NCBI RefSeq assembly: GCF_023699475.1
Contig: NZ_JALXFV010000008.1
Coordinates: 720,583 to 784,582, forward strand
Length of the DNA: 64,000 bases
From: Halomarina rubra
GTDB taxonomy: Archaea > Halobacteriota > Halobacteria > Halobacteriales > Haloarculaceae
Direction of reading: 5' to 3'
Positions 25,216 through 33,597 of the stretch are shown here, piece after piece. The notes beneath the pieces were generated by a model, which did not search any database, was not told the DNA's origin, and worked only from the letters and a program-made list of their open reading frames with translations. The position numbers were made by a program, and so were the translations under genes. How positions within the stretch are numbered: position 1 is the first letter of the stretch; every line of letters begins with the position of its first letter.

Positions 25216-25300
25216 TGCACGGGACCCGATTCGAACGGGCGGACTCCTGAGAGACAGCGTCCTAAGCGCTGCGCCGTTGGCCTGGCTTGGCTACCCGTGC
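25216..25300 (-). tRNA. tRNA-Leu (anticodon UAG)
   Basis: An 85-base tRNA on the minus strand. The acceptor stem GCACGGG pairs with CCCGTGC and A73 is the discriminator; the 3' CCA is not encoded. The anticodon stem CAGCG/CGCTG encloses the loop CTTAGGA, giving anticodon UAG (reads CUA and CUG). A long variable arm and the T arm GCCCG-TTCGAAT-CGGGT confirm a class II leucine tRNA. No intron. I saw no repeated copy of the tRNA end nearby, so no sign of an integrated element. Confidence 0.95.
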
Positions 25301-25344
25301 GCGTTCTCCTCTTTCACCAACGCCGAGACAAAGCTTTCGTTCCG

Positions 25345-25857
25345 TCACTGCCGTCGCTCGCGAATCGCCGCGGCCAACCCCTCGCCGTCGAACACCGGTC
25401 CGAGCAGCGTCACCTCGTCGCCGAGCGCGACGGTTCCACCCTCGACGACGTCCGCACAGATGCCTCCGCGCCCCTCCCGCAGTGCTCGGGCGACGCCCGC
25501 CTCCTCGGCGACCTGTTCGACGTGCGCGCAGGGTGGCCGCGGTCGCGTCCCCTCGAACGTCGCCTCGCCGATACGGAACCGCTGGTCGAGGAGGTCGTGG
25601 ACCTCGACGCCGCGAACCTCGACGTTGCGGCGGTGCCGACCGTCGGCGAGGTCGATGCCGTACTCGGCGCGGACGTGGTCGAGCGCCTCGCTCGCGACGA
25701 ACGTGACCTGGCAGACGTCGTACGGAACGTAGTACCCCGTCCCGAGGCAGTAGCGGTCGCCCTCGACACCACAGCCCTCGACACAGCGAACCGACTCGTG
25801 GGACACCATCGGTGCGGCGTCCTCCGGTGCGGTCCACAGTCGCTCGATTCGACCCAT
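25345..25857 (-). CDS. MOSC-domain protein
   Basis: A 170-residue single-domain MOSC protein: GRIERLWTAPEDAAPM at the start, GVEGDRYCLGTGYY, then VTFVASEALDHV and the conserved cysteine in RPRPPCAHVE. MOSC domains (the C-terminal domain of molybdenum-cofactor sulfurase) handle sulfur on pterin or metal centres. moaC at 45863 shows the organism makes molybdopterin. A TATA-like GTTTTGGC (25881-25888 on this strand) is 27 bases upstream and overlaps an inverted repeat shared with the divergent TFB-like gene. Confidence 0.88.
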   Translation of the reverse strand: MGRIERLWTAPEDAAPMVSHESVRCVEGCGVEGDRYCLGTGYYVPYDVCQVTFVASEALDHVRAEYGIDLADGRHRRNVEVRGVEVHDLLDQRFRIGEATFEGTRPRPPCAHVEQVAEEAGVARALREGRGGICADVVEGGTVALGDEVTLLGPVFDGEGLAAAIRERRQ

Positions 25858-25884
25858 GGCCGTCGTACGCCGAGCACCGCCAAA

Positions 25885-25908
25885 ACCGTTCGCGACGGTC
25901 CGAACGGT
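25885..25908. promoter_or_regulatory. Inverted repeat between the MOSC and TFB-like genes
   Basis: Arms ACCGTTCG (25885-25892) and CGAACGGT (25901-25908) with an 8-base spacer. The left arm overlaps the MOSC TATA-like box; the right arm ends about 10 bases before the TFB-like gene's CTTTG box near 25920. A bound protein would affect both genes. Confidence 0.42.
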
Positions 25909-25948
25909 CGCCCGCAAGCGCTTTGCCGCCGGCCGACCGAGCGAGCGT

Positions 25949-26257
25949 ATGTACAGTGCCCGCGACCACGTCGAGAACGAGCGGTGGCTGGCCGACCTCG
26001 ACACCGCCGGCGACCGACTGGACCTGGAGAGCGCGGCGCGCACCCGGGCCGTCGACCTCTTCCTCTCGACGGTCCCAGAGGAGGACCGCTCGAAGAAGGC
26101 CTCCCTCGCCGCGGCGCTCTACGTGGGCGCGCTCATCGAGGGCGACCGACGCTCGCAGGGCGACGTCGCCGACGCCGTCGGCGTCTCGCGGCTCTCGGTC
26201 CAGCAGAACTGGAAGGACCTCATCGAGGAGGCCGGCCTCCGAAAACCCAGTTGGTGA
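25949..26257 (+). CDS. Single-repeat TFIIB-like protein
   Basis: A 102-residue protein resembling one cyclin-like repeat of TFB. Its end, ASLAAALYVGALIEGDRRSQGD then VADAVGVSRLSVQQNWKDLI, lines up with the second repeat of the window's TFB (VGLAAAAIYAAALLTNEKV then SQVSDVANISEVTIRNRYKE). There is no zinc ribbon and no second repeat, so it could not recruit polymerase in the normal way. It may act as a decoy, a DNA-binding regulator or a partner of TBP. The start at 25949 has a CTTTG TATA-like box 27 bases upstream. Divergent from the MOSC gene. Confidence 0.78.
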   Translation: MYSARDHVENERWLADLDTAGDRLDLESAARTRAVDLFLSTVPEEDRSKKASLAAALYVGALIEGDRRSQGDVADAVGVSRLSVQQNWKDLIEEAGLRKPSW

Positions 26258-26376
26258 CCGACGGACCGACGGGCCGACCGCTACCGGACTGTCCCGTTCG
26301 AGCGACGTGAGAAGGGCCCGAGTGCGTCGCGTCCCGGGAGCGCGACCGTCCCGCGGTGTGGGGCCGTCTCGCTACG

Positions 26377-26871
26377 TTACTGTTCGCGGGTGGCGCGGCG
26401 GCCCTCGGCCTCGGGCGTGAGGTTGCCGTGCTCGTCGATCTCGCCGCGGACGATACGCGTCGAAGAGATGCGCTCGCCGTCCTCGGCGGAGACGTGGTCG
26501 ACGACGACGATTTCGAGTGGGTCGATTCCGTCGTCGGCCCGGAGGTCGTTGACCCGCTCGCCGCCCTCGACGGTCTCGGGCGAGACGATGAGGTAGTCGA
26601 AGCGGGGTTCGGTCGCGATGCCCGTCGGTTCGACGAGTTCGTGAATCTCGAACTCGCGGTCGTGTTCCGCGGCGATAGGTTCGAGTTCCGCCCGGAGCGC
26701 TCTGCGGCGCTCGTCGAACGGTTTCACGTAGCGGTCCTCGTTGCGCGTCTTCGGGGCGAGCGCGTCGCTCGTGAGTCCGACCGTCACGTCACCCAACTCG
26801 AACGCGCGTTCGAACAGGGCACGGTGACCGTCGTGCACCGGGTCGAACGTTCCCCCAAGCGCGACCTGCAT
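26377..26871 (-). CDS. coaD: Phosphopantetheine adenylyltransferase, archaeal type
   Basis: A 164-residue nucleotidyltransferase of coenzyme A synthesis (4'-phosphopantetheine plus ATP to dephospho-CoA). It starts MQVALGGTFDPVHDGH, the nucleotide-binding HxGH-type motif, and has the second motif ISSTRIVRG; LTSDALAPKT and DYLIVSPETVEGG are typical of the archaeal (COG1019) branch. A TATA-like GGCATAAGCC (26893-26902 on this strand) is 27 bases upstream, so it is leaderless. Confidence 0.95.
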   Translation of the reverse strand: MQVALGGTFDPVHDGHRALFERAFELGDVTVGLTSDALAPKTRNEDRYVKPFDERRRALRAELEPIAAEHDREFEIHELVEPTGIATEPRFDYLIVSPETVEGGERVNDLRADDGIDPLEIVVVDHVSAEDGERISSTRIVRGEIDEHGNLTPEAEGRRATREQ

Positions 26872-26916
26872 ACACCGGTGGAAGGTGGCCCGTGGCTTAT
26901 GCCTTCGGCTCTGGAG

Positions 26917-27426
26917 TCAGTCGTCCGACTCCGCGCCGGCGGACTCGCTGTCGGCCGACTGGTCGACGGTGATGGTGACCGGGCCGTCGCCGACCGAGCG
27001 GTCGGCGAGGCGGTCGTCGAGGTTGAACACGGTGTTCAACCCGTCCTGAACGTCCCCGACGACGTCGGCCACCAGGTCGCTCGGCGGGATGGCGACGTAC
27101 TCGTAGGGGTTGTTCCCAGCACCCGCGGACTCGCGTTTACCCCGGGTGACCTTCTCTTCGGCGTTCAGTTCCGCGAGCGCCTCGCGAACGGTACTCGGGT
27201 AGAGGCCGGTCCCCTCGGCGATCTCGTCGCTCGTCGAGTTCGGCCGTTCGCGGAGGTGGATGTAGATGCGGGCCCGTGTCTCGGTGTCGAGAATCCACGT
27301 CAGGAGTTCTACGAGTCCTTCGTCGAGGGTCTCGACCGCGCGGTCCGCCTCCTCACCCAGACGTTCACGGACGGAGCCCTCGTCGGTCTCTGCGCCGGCG
27401 TCGTCGTGCGTGTCATCCAGAGACAT
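26917..27426 (-). CDS. Winged-helix transcription regulator (ArsR/TrmB-like)
   Basis: A 169-residue protein with an acidic N-terminus, then a winged helix: LVELLTWILDTETRARIYIH, RPNSTSDEIAEGTGLYPSTV and ALAELNAEEKVTRGKR. A C-terminal part ends in a serine/acid-rich tail. The order and loop fit haloarchaeal regulators that sense through their C-terminal region; ligand and targets are unknown. Start ATG 27426 has a TATA-like GTTTAAATC (27456-27464 on this strand) 30-38 bases upstream. Next on the same strand is coaD, 45 bases after its stop but with its own promoter. Confidence 0.78.
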   Translation of the reverse strand: MSLDDTHDDAGAETDEGSVRERLGEEADRAVETLDEGLVELLTWILDTETRARIYIHLRERPNSTSDEIAEGTGLYPSTVREALAELNAEEKVTRGKRESAGAGNNPYEYVAIPPSDLVADVVGDVQDGLNTVFNLDDRLADRSVGDGPVTITVDQSADSESAGAESDD

Positions 27427-27590
27427 TCGATGTGGTGGAAGCCAAGGATTTGTCAGATTTAAACCCTTGCTTCGCAGCATCTACCGCTGTGCGGCCATCG
27501 TCCGGCAGTTCGTCGCCAGTTCGGCTACTCGAACCGCTCCCGTCAGGACCGTCCTCCCGACCGTTTCGACCAGTGGTGAGAACCGCGCGG

Positions 27591-27890
27591 TCACTCGGGG
27601 GTCGACTCGCCGTCCGGCGACGACGCGGCGTCGGCCGAATCCGAGTCGGTCGACACCGCATCGCTCGACTCGTCGATGCGCACCGTCCCATCCCCCGAGA
27701 CGGTGATGCAGTGGCCCCACGCCTCGAACGCCACCGTCCCGGCGGCGTGTTCGAACAGCGCGTCGAGCGCGTCGGGGTCCACGAACTCCGTGAGCGGCGG
27801 AGACAGCGAGAGCGGCGAGGTGTTCTCTCGCTCGGCGACCCGTTCGACGACGCGGGTACTGATTGGAATGAGAGCGGATGTCGAGTTCAT
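27591..27890 (-). CDS. HalOD1 output-domain protein, copy 2
   Basis: A 99-residue protein with the HalOD1 core: STRVVERVAERENTSPLSL, then EFVDPDALDALFEHAAGTV and GHCITVSGDGTVRID. A 27-residue Ser/Asp/Glu-rich tail not found in the copy at 13884 ends it. Leaderless: a TATA-like GTTTATTCC (27913-27921 on this strand) is about 27 bases upstream. Role unknown; the domain is haloarchaea-specific. Confidence 0.85.
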   Translation of the reverse strand: MNSTSALIPISTRVVERVAERENTSPLSLSPPLTEFVDPDALDALFEHAAGTVAFEAWGHCITVSGDGTVRIDESSDAVSTDSDSADAASSPDGESTPE

Positions 27891-27979
27891 GTTGTTCCGG
27901 CAGGGAGTGGAAGGAATAAACGTGTCGCCGCTGGTAGGTCAACTGCGATTCGATTGGAAACTGTTGGAAACGGTCGTCG

Positions 27980-29068
27980 CTACAGCGTGAGTGCGCCGCA
28001 GAGTGCGTCGAGACCCTCGTTCTCGCGAAGTCGCCGTTGCATAGTCGACCCGCCCTCCGCGTCGAGTACCTCGCGGATGCCCGTCACACCGAGACGGTCG
28101 CACTCCGCGTCGACGGCGGCGGCGAGCGAGACGGTCCCGGCGCACTCGCGGTCGATGAACGACGCCTCGCGACCCCAGCGCGCCGCCCGCCACTTGTTCT
28201 CGTCGAGCGTCTCCCGGCGGTGGTCGCTCAGGTGTCCCCACGGGTCGGGGTGGTCCTCGTAGCGCTCGGCGTAGTCGACGACCAGCGCGCGGACGTACTC
28301 GGCGAACGCCAGCACGCGCCACTCCTCGTGTTGGCCGTCGGGCGTTCGAACCTCGACGGTGCCGTGACCCGTGTGGGGACGCACGTCGTACCAGAGTTCG
28401 CCCCGGTCGCTGATGGAGTCGGTCTCGACCATCAGTCGTTCGAGCGCGAGATAGTCCTCGAAGGAGGTGAACGTCGTCGGCATCCCCGTGTTCGGCAGGT
28501 TCTCGAAGACGACCGACCGCGCCGAGGCGAGACCGGTGTCGAACCCGTTCCAGTACGGCGAGTTCGCCGACAGCGCGAGGATGAGCGGCAGGTGCCAGCG
28601 CAGGCGGTTGGACACCCACGTCGCCTTCTCGGCGTCGTCGACGCCCACGTGGACGTGCAGTCCGGCGGTCGTGTTGCGGTGCTGTGGGTACTGGATGCGG
28701 TCGAGCTGCGCGCGGTACCGCGACTTCTCGGCGTGGTCGAGTTCGCGCCAGCGAGCCGCCGGGTGCAGCCCCGCCGCGGCGATGCCGAACCCGTGTGCCT
28801 CGGCGTGGGCCACCAGCGCGTCGCGGACCTCGGCGAGTGCGTCCGTCGCGTCGGCGAGACCGTCGATGGTCGGCGTCTGCGTCTCGATGACGCACTTGAA
28901 CAGTTCGTGGTCCAGTCTGTCCGTCAGAATCGCGGGTGGGTCCGACTCGTAGACGAGTTCGTCGGTGCCGGACGTGGGGCGACCCTCGGCGTCGACGACG
29001 AAGAACTCCTCCTCGATGCCGAGCGTCCCCATCCGGTCGAACGCGTCGGCGGACCCCAACTCCTCCAT
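27980..29068 (-). CDS. gshA: Glutamate-cysteine ligase
   Basis: A 362-residue enzyme of the GCS2 family that makes gamma-glutamylcysteine, the main small thiol of haloarchaea, from glutamate, cysteine and ATP. Marks are [47 protein letters not shown] and [19 protein letters not shown]. The start MEELGSAD is preferred over a longer frame because a GTTTACTC box (29090-29097 on this strand) stands 27 bases before it. The product would serve as reductant with the disulfide-reducing enzymes elsewhere in the window. Confidence 0.93.
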   Translation of the reverse strand: MEELGSADAFDRMGTLGIEEEFFVVDAEGRPTSGTDELVYESDPPAILTDRLDHELFKCVIETQTPTIDGLADATDALAEVRDALVAHAEAHGFGIAAAGLHPAARWRELDHAEKSRYRAQLDRIQYPQHRNTTAGLHVHVGVDDAEKATWVSNRLRWHLPLILALSANSPYWNGFDTGLASARSVVFENLPNTGMPTTFTSFEDYLALERLMVETDSISDRGELWYDVRPHTGHGTVEVRTPDGQHEEWRVLAFAEYVRALVVDYAERYEDHPDPWGHLSDHRRETLDENKWRAARWGREASFIDRECAGTVSLAAAVDAECDRLGVTGIREVLDAEGGSTMQRRLRENEGLDALCGALTL

Positions 29069-29172
29069 ACGCTCTCTGCTCCCGGCCCAGAGTAAACCCT
29101 TCCCCTCTGCTGTCGCGAGCGTGCACAGACGCGAGCCGACCACCCTGCCCCCGTCTGGGCCACCGCGCGACC

Positions 29173-29715
29173 CTACCCGCCGAACTCGTCTTCGGTGACG
29201 CGGACGACGAGCGTCTCGTCGACGTCGCGCAGGTCGTACTCCGGCAGTTGGCGGCCCGTTCGCGCGACGAACATCGGTTCGACCAGCCGTGGCGGCCCAG
29301 CGGGGGAGTCGCCCGGTTCCTCGGTCGGCGACGTCGCAGCACCGTCCGCTCGCGCTTCGTCGGGTCGCTCGGTCGACTCGGGGTGCTCGACGCCGTATAT
29401 CTTCAGGTAGCGGCCGGACTCCTCGGGCGTCACCGCGCCGTCGCGGATGGCCGCCGCGAGGTCACGCGAGAGCCACTCGCCGTCGCTGACCGACGGTTCG
29501 TGGACGAGCGTCGTGTCGACGAACCGGACGAGGTACCACGCGAGGTCGTTGACGAGCGCGACGGCCGCCCCGAGGCTGATGGTCTCGACGGCGACGCTGT
29601 TGTCGAACGGCCGGTCGAGCGCGTACGTCGCCAGTGCGTCCCGTGCGGTCTCCCGTGACAGCAGTTCGTACCGGAGGTCGTACTCCGGGGTCCCGACGAG
29701 ACAGACCGTGGTCAT
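29173..29715 (-). CDS. Haloarchaeal conserved protein (DUF5804-like)
   Basis: A 180-residue cytoplasmic protein: [20 protein letters not shown], then [20 protein letters not shown] and [16 protein letters not shown] disordered Ser/Pro/acid-rich link follows (about residues 105-135), then a final short domain [19 protein letters not shown]. It looks like the family I know as DUF5804, found next to gshA in other haloarchaea to my memory, but I cannot check that here. No catalytic motif is obvious. The start MTTVCLVG begins the conserved part; a weak TATA-like element lies about 27 bases upstream. Confidence 0.72.
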   Translation of the reverse strand: MTTVCLVGTPEYDLRYELLSRETARDALATYALDRPFDNSVAVETISLGAAVALVNDLAWYLVRFVDTTLVHEPSVSDGEWLSRDLAAAIRDGAVTPEESGRYLKIYGVEHPESTERPDEARADGAATSPTEEPGDSPAGPPRLVEPMFVARTGRQLPEYDLRDVDETLVVRVTEDEFGG

Positions 29716-29904
29716 GCGGGGACTGTCGTCACCGAACGCAAGTCGGTTTCGCTCTCCGTCGCCCCCGGCGGCGAAACACGCAAGTAGGAAGAACCCATGG
29801 GTTGTGATGACACCCCGCGAGTCCCCGTCGAACAACCCAGTCAGGTCGTTCCGATTATGTCTCACCAGGTGGAGTCGCGGTGGGTGTCGGTCTCATGTGC
29901 ACGC

Positions 29905-29920
29905 GGCGGGCACCCCCGCC
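29905..29920. other. GC-rich hairpin in the gap between two minus-strand genes
   Basis: CGGCGGG-CACC-CCCGCCG form a 7-base-pair stem with a 4-base loop around 29904-29921, downstream of mat in its transcription direction. The whole 286-base gap 29716-30001 holds no gene that I can support. No T-run follows, so a terminator role is uncertain. Confidence 0.3.
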
Positions 29921-30001
29921 GTGTTGAGACTTCCGACGCCGACCGATGAGGGAGCGACCGCACTCGCCACCCGCTCTACACTCTCGCGGGCCGAACCCAA
30001 C

Positions 30002-31207
30002 TCAGAACGTCGTCAGTTCGCCGTCGATGACGCGCTCGGTGATGCTCGTCACGTCCGCCAGTTCGCGGTCGACGATGGCGGTGACTTCCTGTTCGATGTC
30101 GGCGACGGAGACGCCGTCTTCGGTGACGATGGCCGCGTCCGCGACGTGCGGGTCGTCGATTGGCTGGCCGATCTGACTCAGCAGGCGGATGCGAATCTCG
30201 CGGATACCGTCGACCTCCTCGACGACGGCCTCGGCGATGGCCGTCGACAGCAGGTTGTATATCTTCCCGATGTGGTTGACGGGGTTCTTCCCGGAGGTCG
30301 CCTCCATGCTCATCGAACGGTTCGGCGTGATGAGGCCGTTGGCGCGGTTGCCTCGCCCGACGGAGCCGTCGTCGCCCATCTCCGCGGAGGTCCCCGTCGT
30401 CGTGAGGTAGATAGCTCCCTCGTCGTAGTCGTCGGCGGTGTTGACGTGGACCTCGACCTCGCGGTCGGTGTACTCCGTCGCGAGGTCGTGGACGTACTCC
30501 CGGACGTCTCGGACGGCCTCCTGGTAGGCATCGATGTCGTCGATGTAGCTGTCGACCATCGCGGCGGCGACGGTGACGTCGATGCGGTCGCCCTCGCGTT
30601 TGCCCATCAGTTTGATGTCCTCGCCGAGTTCGGGGTGGTCGGCGCTGTACTCGCCGTTGAGGTGGCGCTCGGCTTCGAGGACGATCTGTTCGGTCTCGGT
30701 CAGCGGCGCGTGACCGACGCCGAAGGAGGTGTCGTTGGCGCTCGGGACGGTGCGTTCCTCCTCGCCGAACACCTCCTGGAGGTCACCGGACCCCTCGCCG
30801 AGGCGGACGTCGACGATGACGTCGGTGCCGAACTCCAGTTCGGGGAAGTTCGTCTCGACGTACTCGCGGGCGGCGCGCAGCGCGATGGTCTCGGTGGGAA
30901 TCTTCGCCCCCTGGTACGTCTGGGTCGCGCGCCCGACGATGAGAACGTACACCGGTTCGAGCACCTCGCCGCCGCCGAACGCGGGCGCGGCGCTGCCGGC
31001 GACCAGTTGCGTCTCGTCGGTGTTGTAGTGGAGCACCTTCCCGACGCGGTCGAGGTACTCGCGGGCGAGCGCCTGCGAGACGTGCTCCGCGATGCCGTCG
31101 CAGATGGAGTCCGGGTGACCCAGTCCCTTTCGCTCGACGATCTCTACTTCCTGGTCCTCGACTGCGAGACCCGCCATCGGCTCGACGCGGATGTTCCGGT
31201 TGCTCAT
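30002..31207 (-). CDS. mat: Methionine adenosyltransferase, archaeal type
   Basis: A 401-residue enzyme making S-adenosylmethionine from methionine and ATP, of the archaeal MAT family rather than the bacterial MetK. Clear pieces are [50 protein letters not shown] and [20 protein letters not shown]. The ATG 31207 ([10 protein letters not shown]) is leaderless with TATA-like AGTTATTCTA (31231-31240 on this strand). It feeds the SAM-dependent methyltransferase at 40433 and others. Confidence 0.97.
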   Translation of the reverse strand: MSNRNIRVEPMAGLAVEDQEVEIVERKGLGHPDSICDGIAEHVSQALAREYLDRVGKVLHYNTDETQLVAGSAAPAFGGGEVLEPVYVLIVGRATQTYQGAKIPTETIALRAAREYVETNFPELEFGTDVIVDVRLGEGSGDLQEVFGEEERTVPSANDTSFGVGHAPLTETEQIVLEAERHLNGEYSADHPELGEDIKLMGKREGDRIDVTVAAAMVDSYIDDIDAYQEAVRDVREYVHDLATEYTDREVEVHVNTADDYDEGAIYLTTTGTSAEMGDDGSVGRGNRANGLITPNRSMSMEATSGKNPVNHIGKIYNLLSTAIAEAVVEEVDGIREIRIRLLSQIGQPIDDPHVADAAIVTEDGVSVADIEQEVTAIVDRELADVTSITERVIDGELTTF

Positions 31208-31230
31208 TGACCCCGGTTCTCCGTCGGAGG

Positions 31231-31240
31231 TAGAATAACT
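31231..31240 (-). promoter_or_regulatory. TATA region of mat
   Basis: AGTTATTCTA on the minus strand, about 27 bases before the ATG at 31207. Confidence 0.55.
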
Positions 31241-31266
31241 TACGGAAACTCTTGCCACCCGAATGA

Positions 31267-31821
31267 TTACCTTCGGTTATCGCTCTCCAGCAGGAGACCG
31301 AGGTACGAGGTCCGGATGCCGTCTCCGGGGTCGAGTCCGAGTTCTCGGACGACCTCGAAGCAGCGCTCGCGGGCCGCGTCGACGTCCTCGCTCTCCAACT
31401 CCACCTCGACGAACTGTCCGAGGCCGGTCACGTCGTCGAGGACCACGGTGACACCGTCGAACGCGTACTGCTCGCGACGTTTCTCGACGGTCACCGCGGG
31501 GTCGAACCCGAGTGCGTCGAGCACCTCCCCCATCGTCTCGCCGTCCTCGACGCCGGTCTCGTGTTCGACTCGGGTCTTCGTGGTGTCGTCGACGAGCGGC
31601 CCCTTGTAGGTCACGCGGCACTCCGGTGGTTCCTCGGGTCCGTCGAGCCGAGTCACCCGTCGGATGCGCAGCGCCTCGTCGGTCTCGGCGAACTCGCGGT
31701 GGGGGGCGTCGTAGTAGGTGTCGCGCTGTTCGACGGTCCGGTCGTGCGTCGCCCCGAGCGCCGCGAGTCGGTCGGCGAGCGCTGCGTGCTCCGCTCGAAG
31801 CTTCACCTCGACCTCGTACAT
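31267..31821 (-). CDS. CYTH-domain protein (CyaB/ThTPase-like, class IV)
   Basis: A 184-residue CYTH tunnel-fold protein beginning MYEVEVKLRAEH, the EXEXK signature (E3, E5, K7) that binds triphosphate. RRVTRLDGPEEPPECRVTYK and VTVVLDDVTGLGQFVEVELE carry further metal- and phosphate-binding residues. Family members are class IV adenylate cyclases, thiamine triphosphatases or inorganic triphosphatases; archaeal ones are usually annotated CyaB, but cAMP synthesis is unproven. A run of T (31846-31853 on this strand) is the TATA-like element 25-32 bases upstream. Divergent from the FKBP gene. Confidence 0.9.
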   Translation of the reverse strand: MYEVEVKLRAEHAALADRLAALGATHDRTVEQRDTYYDAPHREFAETDEALRIRRVTRLDGPEEPPECRVTYKGPLVDDTTKTRVEHETGVEDGETMGEVLDALGFDPAVTVEKRREQYAFDGVTVVLDDVTGLGQFVEVELESEDVDAARERCFEVVRELGLDPGDGIRTSYLGLLLESDNRR

Positions 31822-31878
31822 ACTCGCTCGGAACACCCCGAGTGCAAAAAAAATCGCCGCGTTCGGGGTGTACGACGA

Positions 31879-31910
31879 GTGACACGGCGAGGAACGCTCA
31901 TCCGTGTCAC
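31879..31910. promoter_or_regulatory. 9-base inverted repeat between CYTH and FKBP genes
   Basis: GTGACACGG (31879-31887) and CCGTGTCAC (31902-31910), 14 bases apart. The site lies midway between the two TATA boxes (31846-31853 leftward, about 31938-31947 rightward). Candidate shared operator. Confidence 0.42.
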
Positions 31911-31972
31911 ACACTCCCATTCGCCCGCTCGAAGCGTGGTTATTAAGCGTGCGTCGGGAGGACTGGTTCGGT

Positions 31973-32956
31973 ATGAGCGACGAGACAGAGCAGACCGAGG
32001 CCGAGGAGGCCGAGGCCGACACCGAAGCGACCGAGACCGAGCCGGAAGCAGAAGGGCTTCAGGACGGCGACTTCGTCGAGATCGACTACACCGCACGCAC
32101 CGTCGAGGGCGACCAGTTGGTCGACACGACCGACCCCGACGTCGCGGAGGAGGAGGGCGTCGGCGACCAGGGCGAGTTCGCCCCGCGCACCATCGTTCTC
32201 GGTGCGGGCCACATCTTCGAGGCCGTCGAGGACGACATCGTCGGCAAGGAGGTCGGAGACTCCGGTAGCGTCACCGTCCCCGCCGCAGAGGCGTTCGGCG
32301 AGTACGACCAGGAGCAGGTCAAGACCGTCAGTGCCGACAAGATCCCCGAGGACGACCGCTACCCCGGCGCGCAGGTCAACATCGACAACCAGCAGGGCTA
32401 CCTCGAGACCATCATCGGCGGCCGCGCTCGTGTCGACTACAACCACCCGCTCGCGGGCGAGGACATCGAGTACGCCTACGAGATTCTCGACACCGTCGAG
32501 GACAAGACCGAACGCGCACAGGGTCTCCTCGGCATGTTCCTCGACGTCGACCTCGAGATGCACATCCAGACCGACGAGGTCGAGGAGGAGCAGGTCGTCG
32601 AAGGCGAGGCCGCTGCCTCGGAGAACGAGGACGACGAGGAGAGCGAACCCGAGACGGAGACGGTCACCGTCGAGAAGGAGACGCTCTACATCGAGTCCAC
32701 GCCGCAGCTCTCGTTCAACCAGCAGTGGATGTTCCAGAAGCAGCAGATCGCACAGCAGGTGATGGACCGCGTCGACATCGACCGCGTCATCATCCAAGAG
32801 ACCATCGACGGGTCGGGCATGGGGATGCCCGGCATGATGGGTGGCATGGGCGGCATGGGCGGCATGGGCGGTGCCGAGGGCGAGGACCTCGAAGCCGCAC
32901 TCGAAGACGCCGACGTCGACGCCGAGGACATCGTCGACGAACTCGACGAGGAGTAA
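31973..32956 (+). CDS. FKBP/SlyD-type peptidyl-prolyl isomerase with Gly-Met tail
   Basis: A 327-residue protein-folding factor. After an acidic N-terminus of about 28 residues comes an FKBP domain with SlyD-type insert: GDFVEIDYTARTVEGDQLVD, then AFGEYDQEQVKTVSADKI and QVNIDNQQGYLETIIGGRA, then VDYNHPLAGEDIEYAYEIL. A second alpha/beta part follows (about 180-275). The end is unusual: residues 280-300 are Gly-Met repeats of the GGMGGM type seen in chaperonin tails, followed by an acidic tail. A TATA-like GGTTATTAAG (31938-31947) lies 26-35 bases upstream. Expected role: proline isomerisation and chaperoning in the salty cytoplasm. Confidence 0.92.
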   Translation: MSDETEQTEAEEAEADTEATETEPEAEGLQDGDFVEIDYTARTVEGDQLVDTTDPDVAEEEGVGDQGEFAPRTIVLGAGHIFEAVEDDIVGKEVGDSGSVTVPAAEAFGEYDQEQVKTVSADKIPEDDRYPGAQVNIDNQQGYLETIIGGRARVDYNHPLAGEDIEYAYEILDTVEDKTERAQGLLGMFLDVDLEMHIQTDEVEEEQVVEGEAAASENEDDEESEPETETVTVEKETLYIESTPQLSFNQQWMFQKQQIAQQVMDRVDIDRVIIQETIDGSGMGMPGMMGGMGGMGGMGGAEGEDLEAALEDADVDAEDIVDELDEE

Positions 32957-32964
32957 CCACCGAC

Positions 32965-32978
32965 CCCCGACGTTTTCT
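32965..32978 (+). terminator. T-rich stretch after the FKBP gene
   Basis: A T-run (GTTTTCTTC) begins about 15 bases after the FKBP stop. Archaeal termination often uses such runs. Tentative; the 219-base gap to 33175 holds no other supported feature. Confidence 0.3.
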
Positions 32979-33175
32979 TCGCGACCCACACCGTCGAGCA
33001 GTGACGTCACCGGCGAACGCGAGCGGAGACCGACGGTCTCGAGGGGGTGTCGACGACCGCGACGCGTCGTCACTGCCAGCCGTCGCGTGCGAGAGAGAAG
33101 AGCGGGAACCGGACGCAGACGGTTCGGCCAGACGCCCCACGACGGTGTGGCCGGTCGATTCGGTTCGGTCGTGTC

Positions 33176-33523
33176 TCAGGCCGACGTCCGCTCGAAGCCG
33201 ACGGCGTCCTCACGAGGGTCGCTCACACGTTCGACGCGCGTCGGGACCACCGACGCCTCCGCCTCGTCGAACTCGATGAGGCCCGCCGCATCGAGCTTCG
33301 GGAGGTGGACGTGCCGCAGCGTCGCCTCGACGCTCTCGGGGTCGACCGGCCCGCCGTCGATGAGTTCACGCGCGATGACCTGACTGGCGAGGTCGTCGAC
33401 GCTCACCGTCCCCGTCCGCTCTCGCAGGTACGAGAGCACGTGACGGCGACGCCGGTTCGCCATCAGTTCGAACGCCGCCCCCTCCGCGTCCGCACCCGTT
33501 GACACCTGTTGTCTCGTAACCAT
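33176..33523 (-). CDS. Small DUF7344-type winged-helix regulator
   Basis: A 115-residue single module: FELMANRRRRHVLSYLRERT, SVDDLASQVIARELI and VEATLRHVHLPKLDAAGLIE, again the DUF7344 pattern of the proteins at 9520 and 24751. The start could be ATG 33532 or 33523; the TATA-like GTTTTGTCC (33547-33555 on this strand) is 27 bases from the second, which I prefer. Nested inverted repeats (33573-33597) lie directly upstream of that box, as expected for self-regulation. Presumed transcription factor. Confidence 0.78.
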   Translation of the reverse strand: MVTRQQVSTGADAEGAAFELMANRRRRHVLSYLRERTGTVSVDDLASQVIARELIDGGPVDPESVEATLRHVHLPKLDAAGLIEFDEAEASVVPTRVERVSDPREDAVGFERTSA

Positions 33524-33572
33524 CTGGCTCATCAGAATCGCTGCGAGGACAAAACCCCTCCAGAGCGTTGTA

Positions 33573-33597
33573 ACCGATTTCGGTCCGTTGCAGACCG
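33573..33597. promoter_or_regulatory. Overlapping inverted repeats upstream of the winged-helix gene
   Basis: ACCGA-TT-TCGGT (33573-33584) overlaps CGGTC...GACCG (33581-33597). They sit about 20 bases upstream of the TATA-like box of the gene starting at 33523. Candidate operator. Confidence 0.38.

Noticed and set aside
25200-25345. tRNA-Leu gene as integration site of a mobile element
   Set aside because: No second copy of the tRNA 3' end, no integrase and no shift in gene type on either side.
29797-29949. 50-codon ATG frame in the gap before mat
   Set aside because: No promoter at the right distance, no hydrophobic or zinc pattern and ordinary non-coding composition. A C-box-like GTGATGA inside it was also noted, but no D box follows, so no C/D RNA is claimed.
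32822-32872. GGCATGGGC tandem DNA repeat
   Set aside because: It is in frame and explained by the Gly-Met tail of the FKBP protein.
33001-33279. GTG-started open frame with a T-rich element 27 bases upstream
   Set aside because: The product is Arg/Pro/Ser-rich, opposite to haloarchaeal protein composition, and it runs through the end of the winged-helix gene on the other strand. The T-rich element is better explained as a terminator of the FKBP gene.
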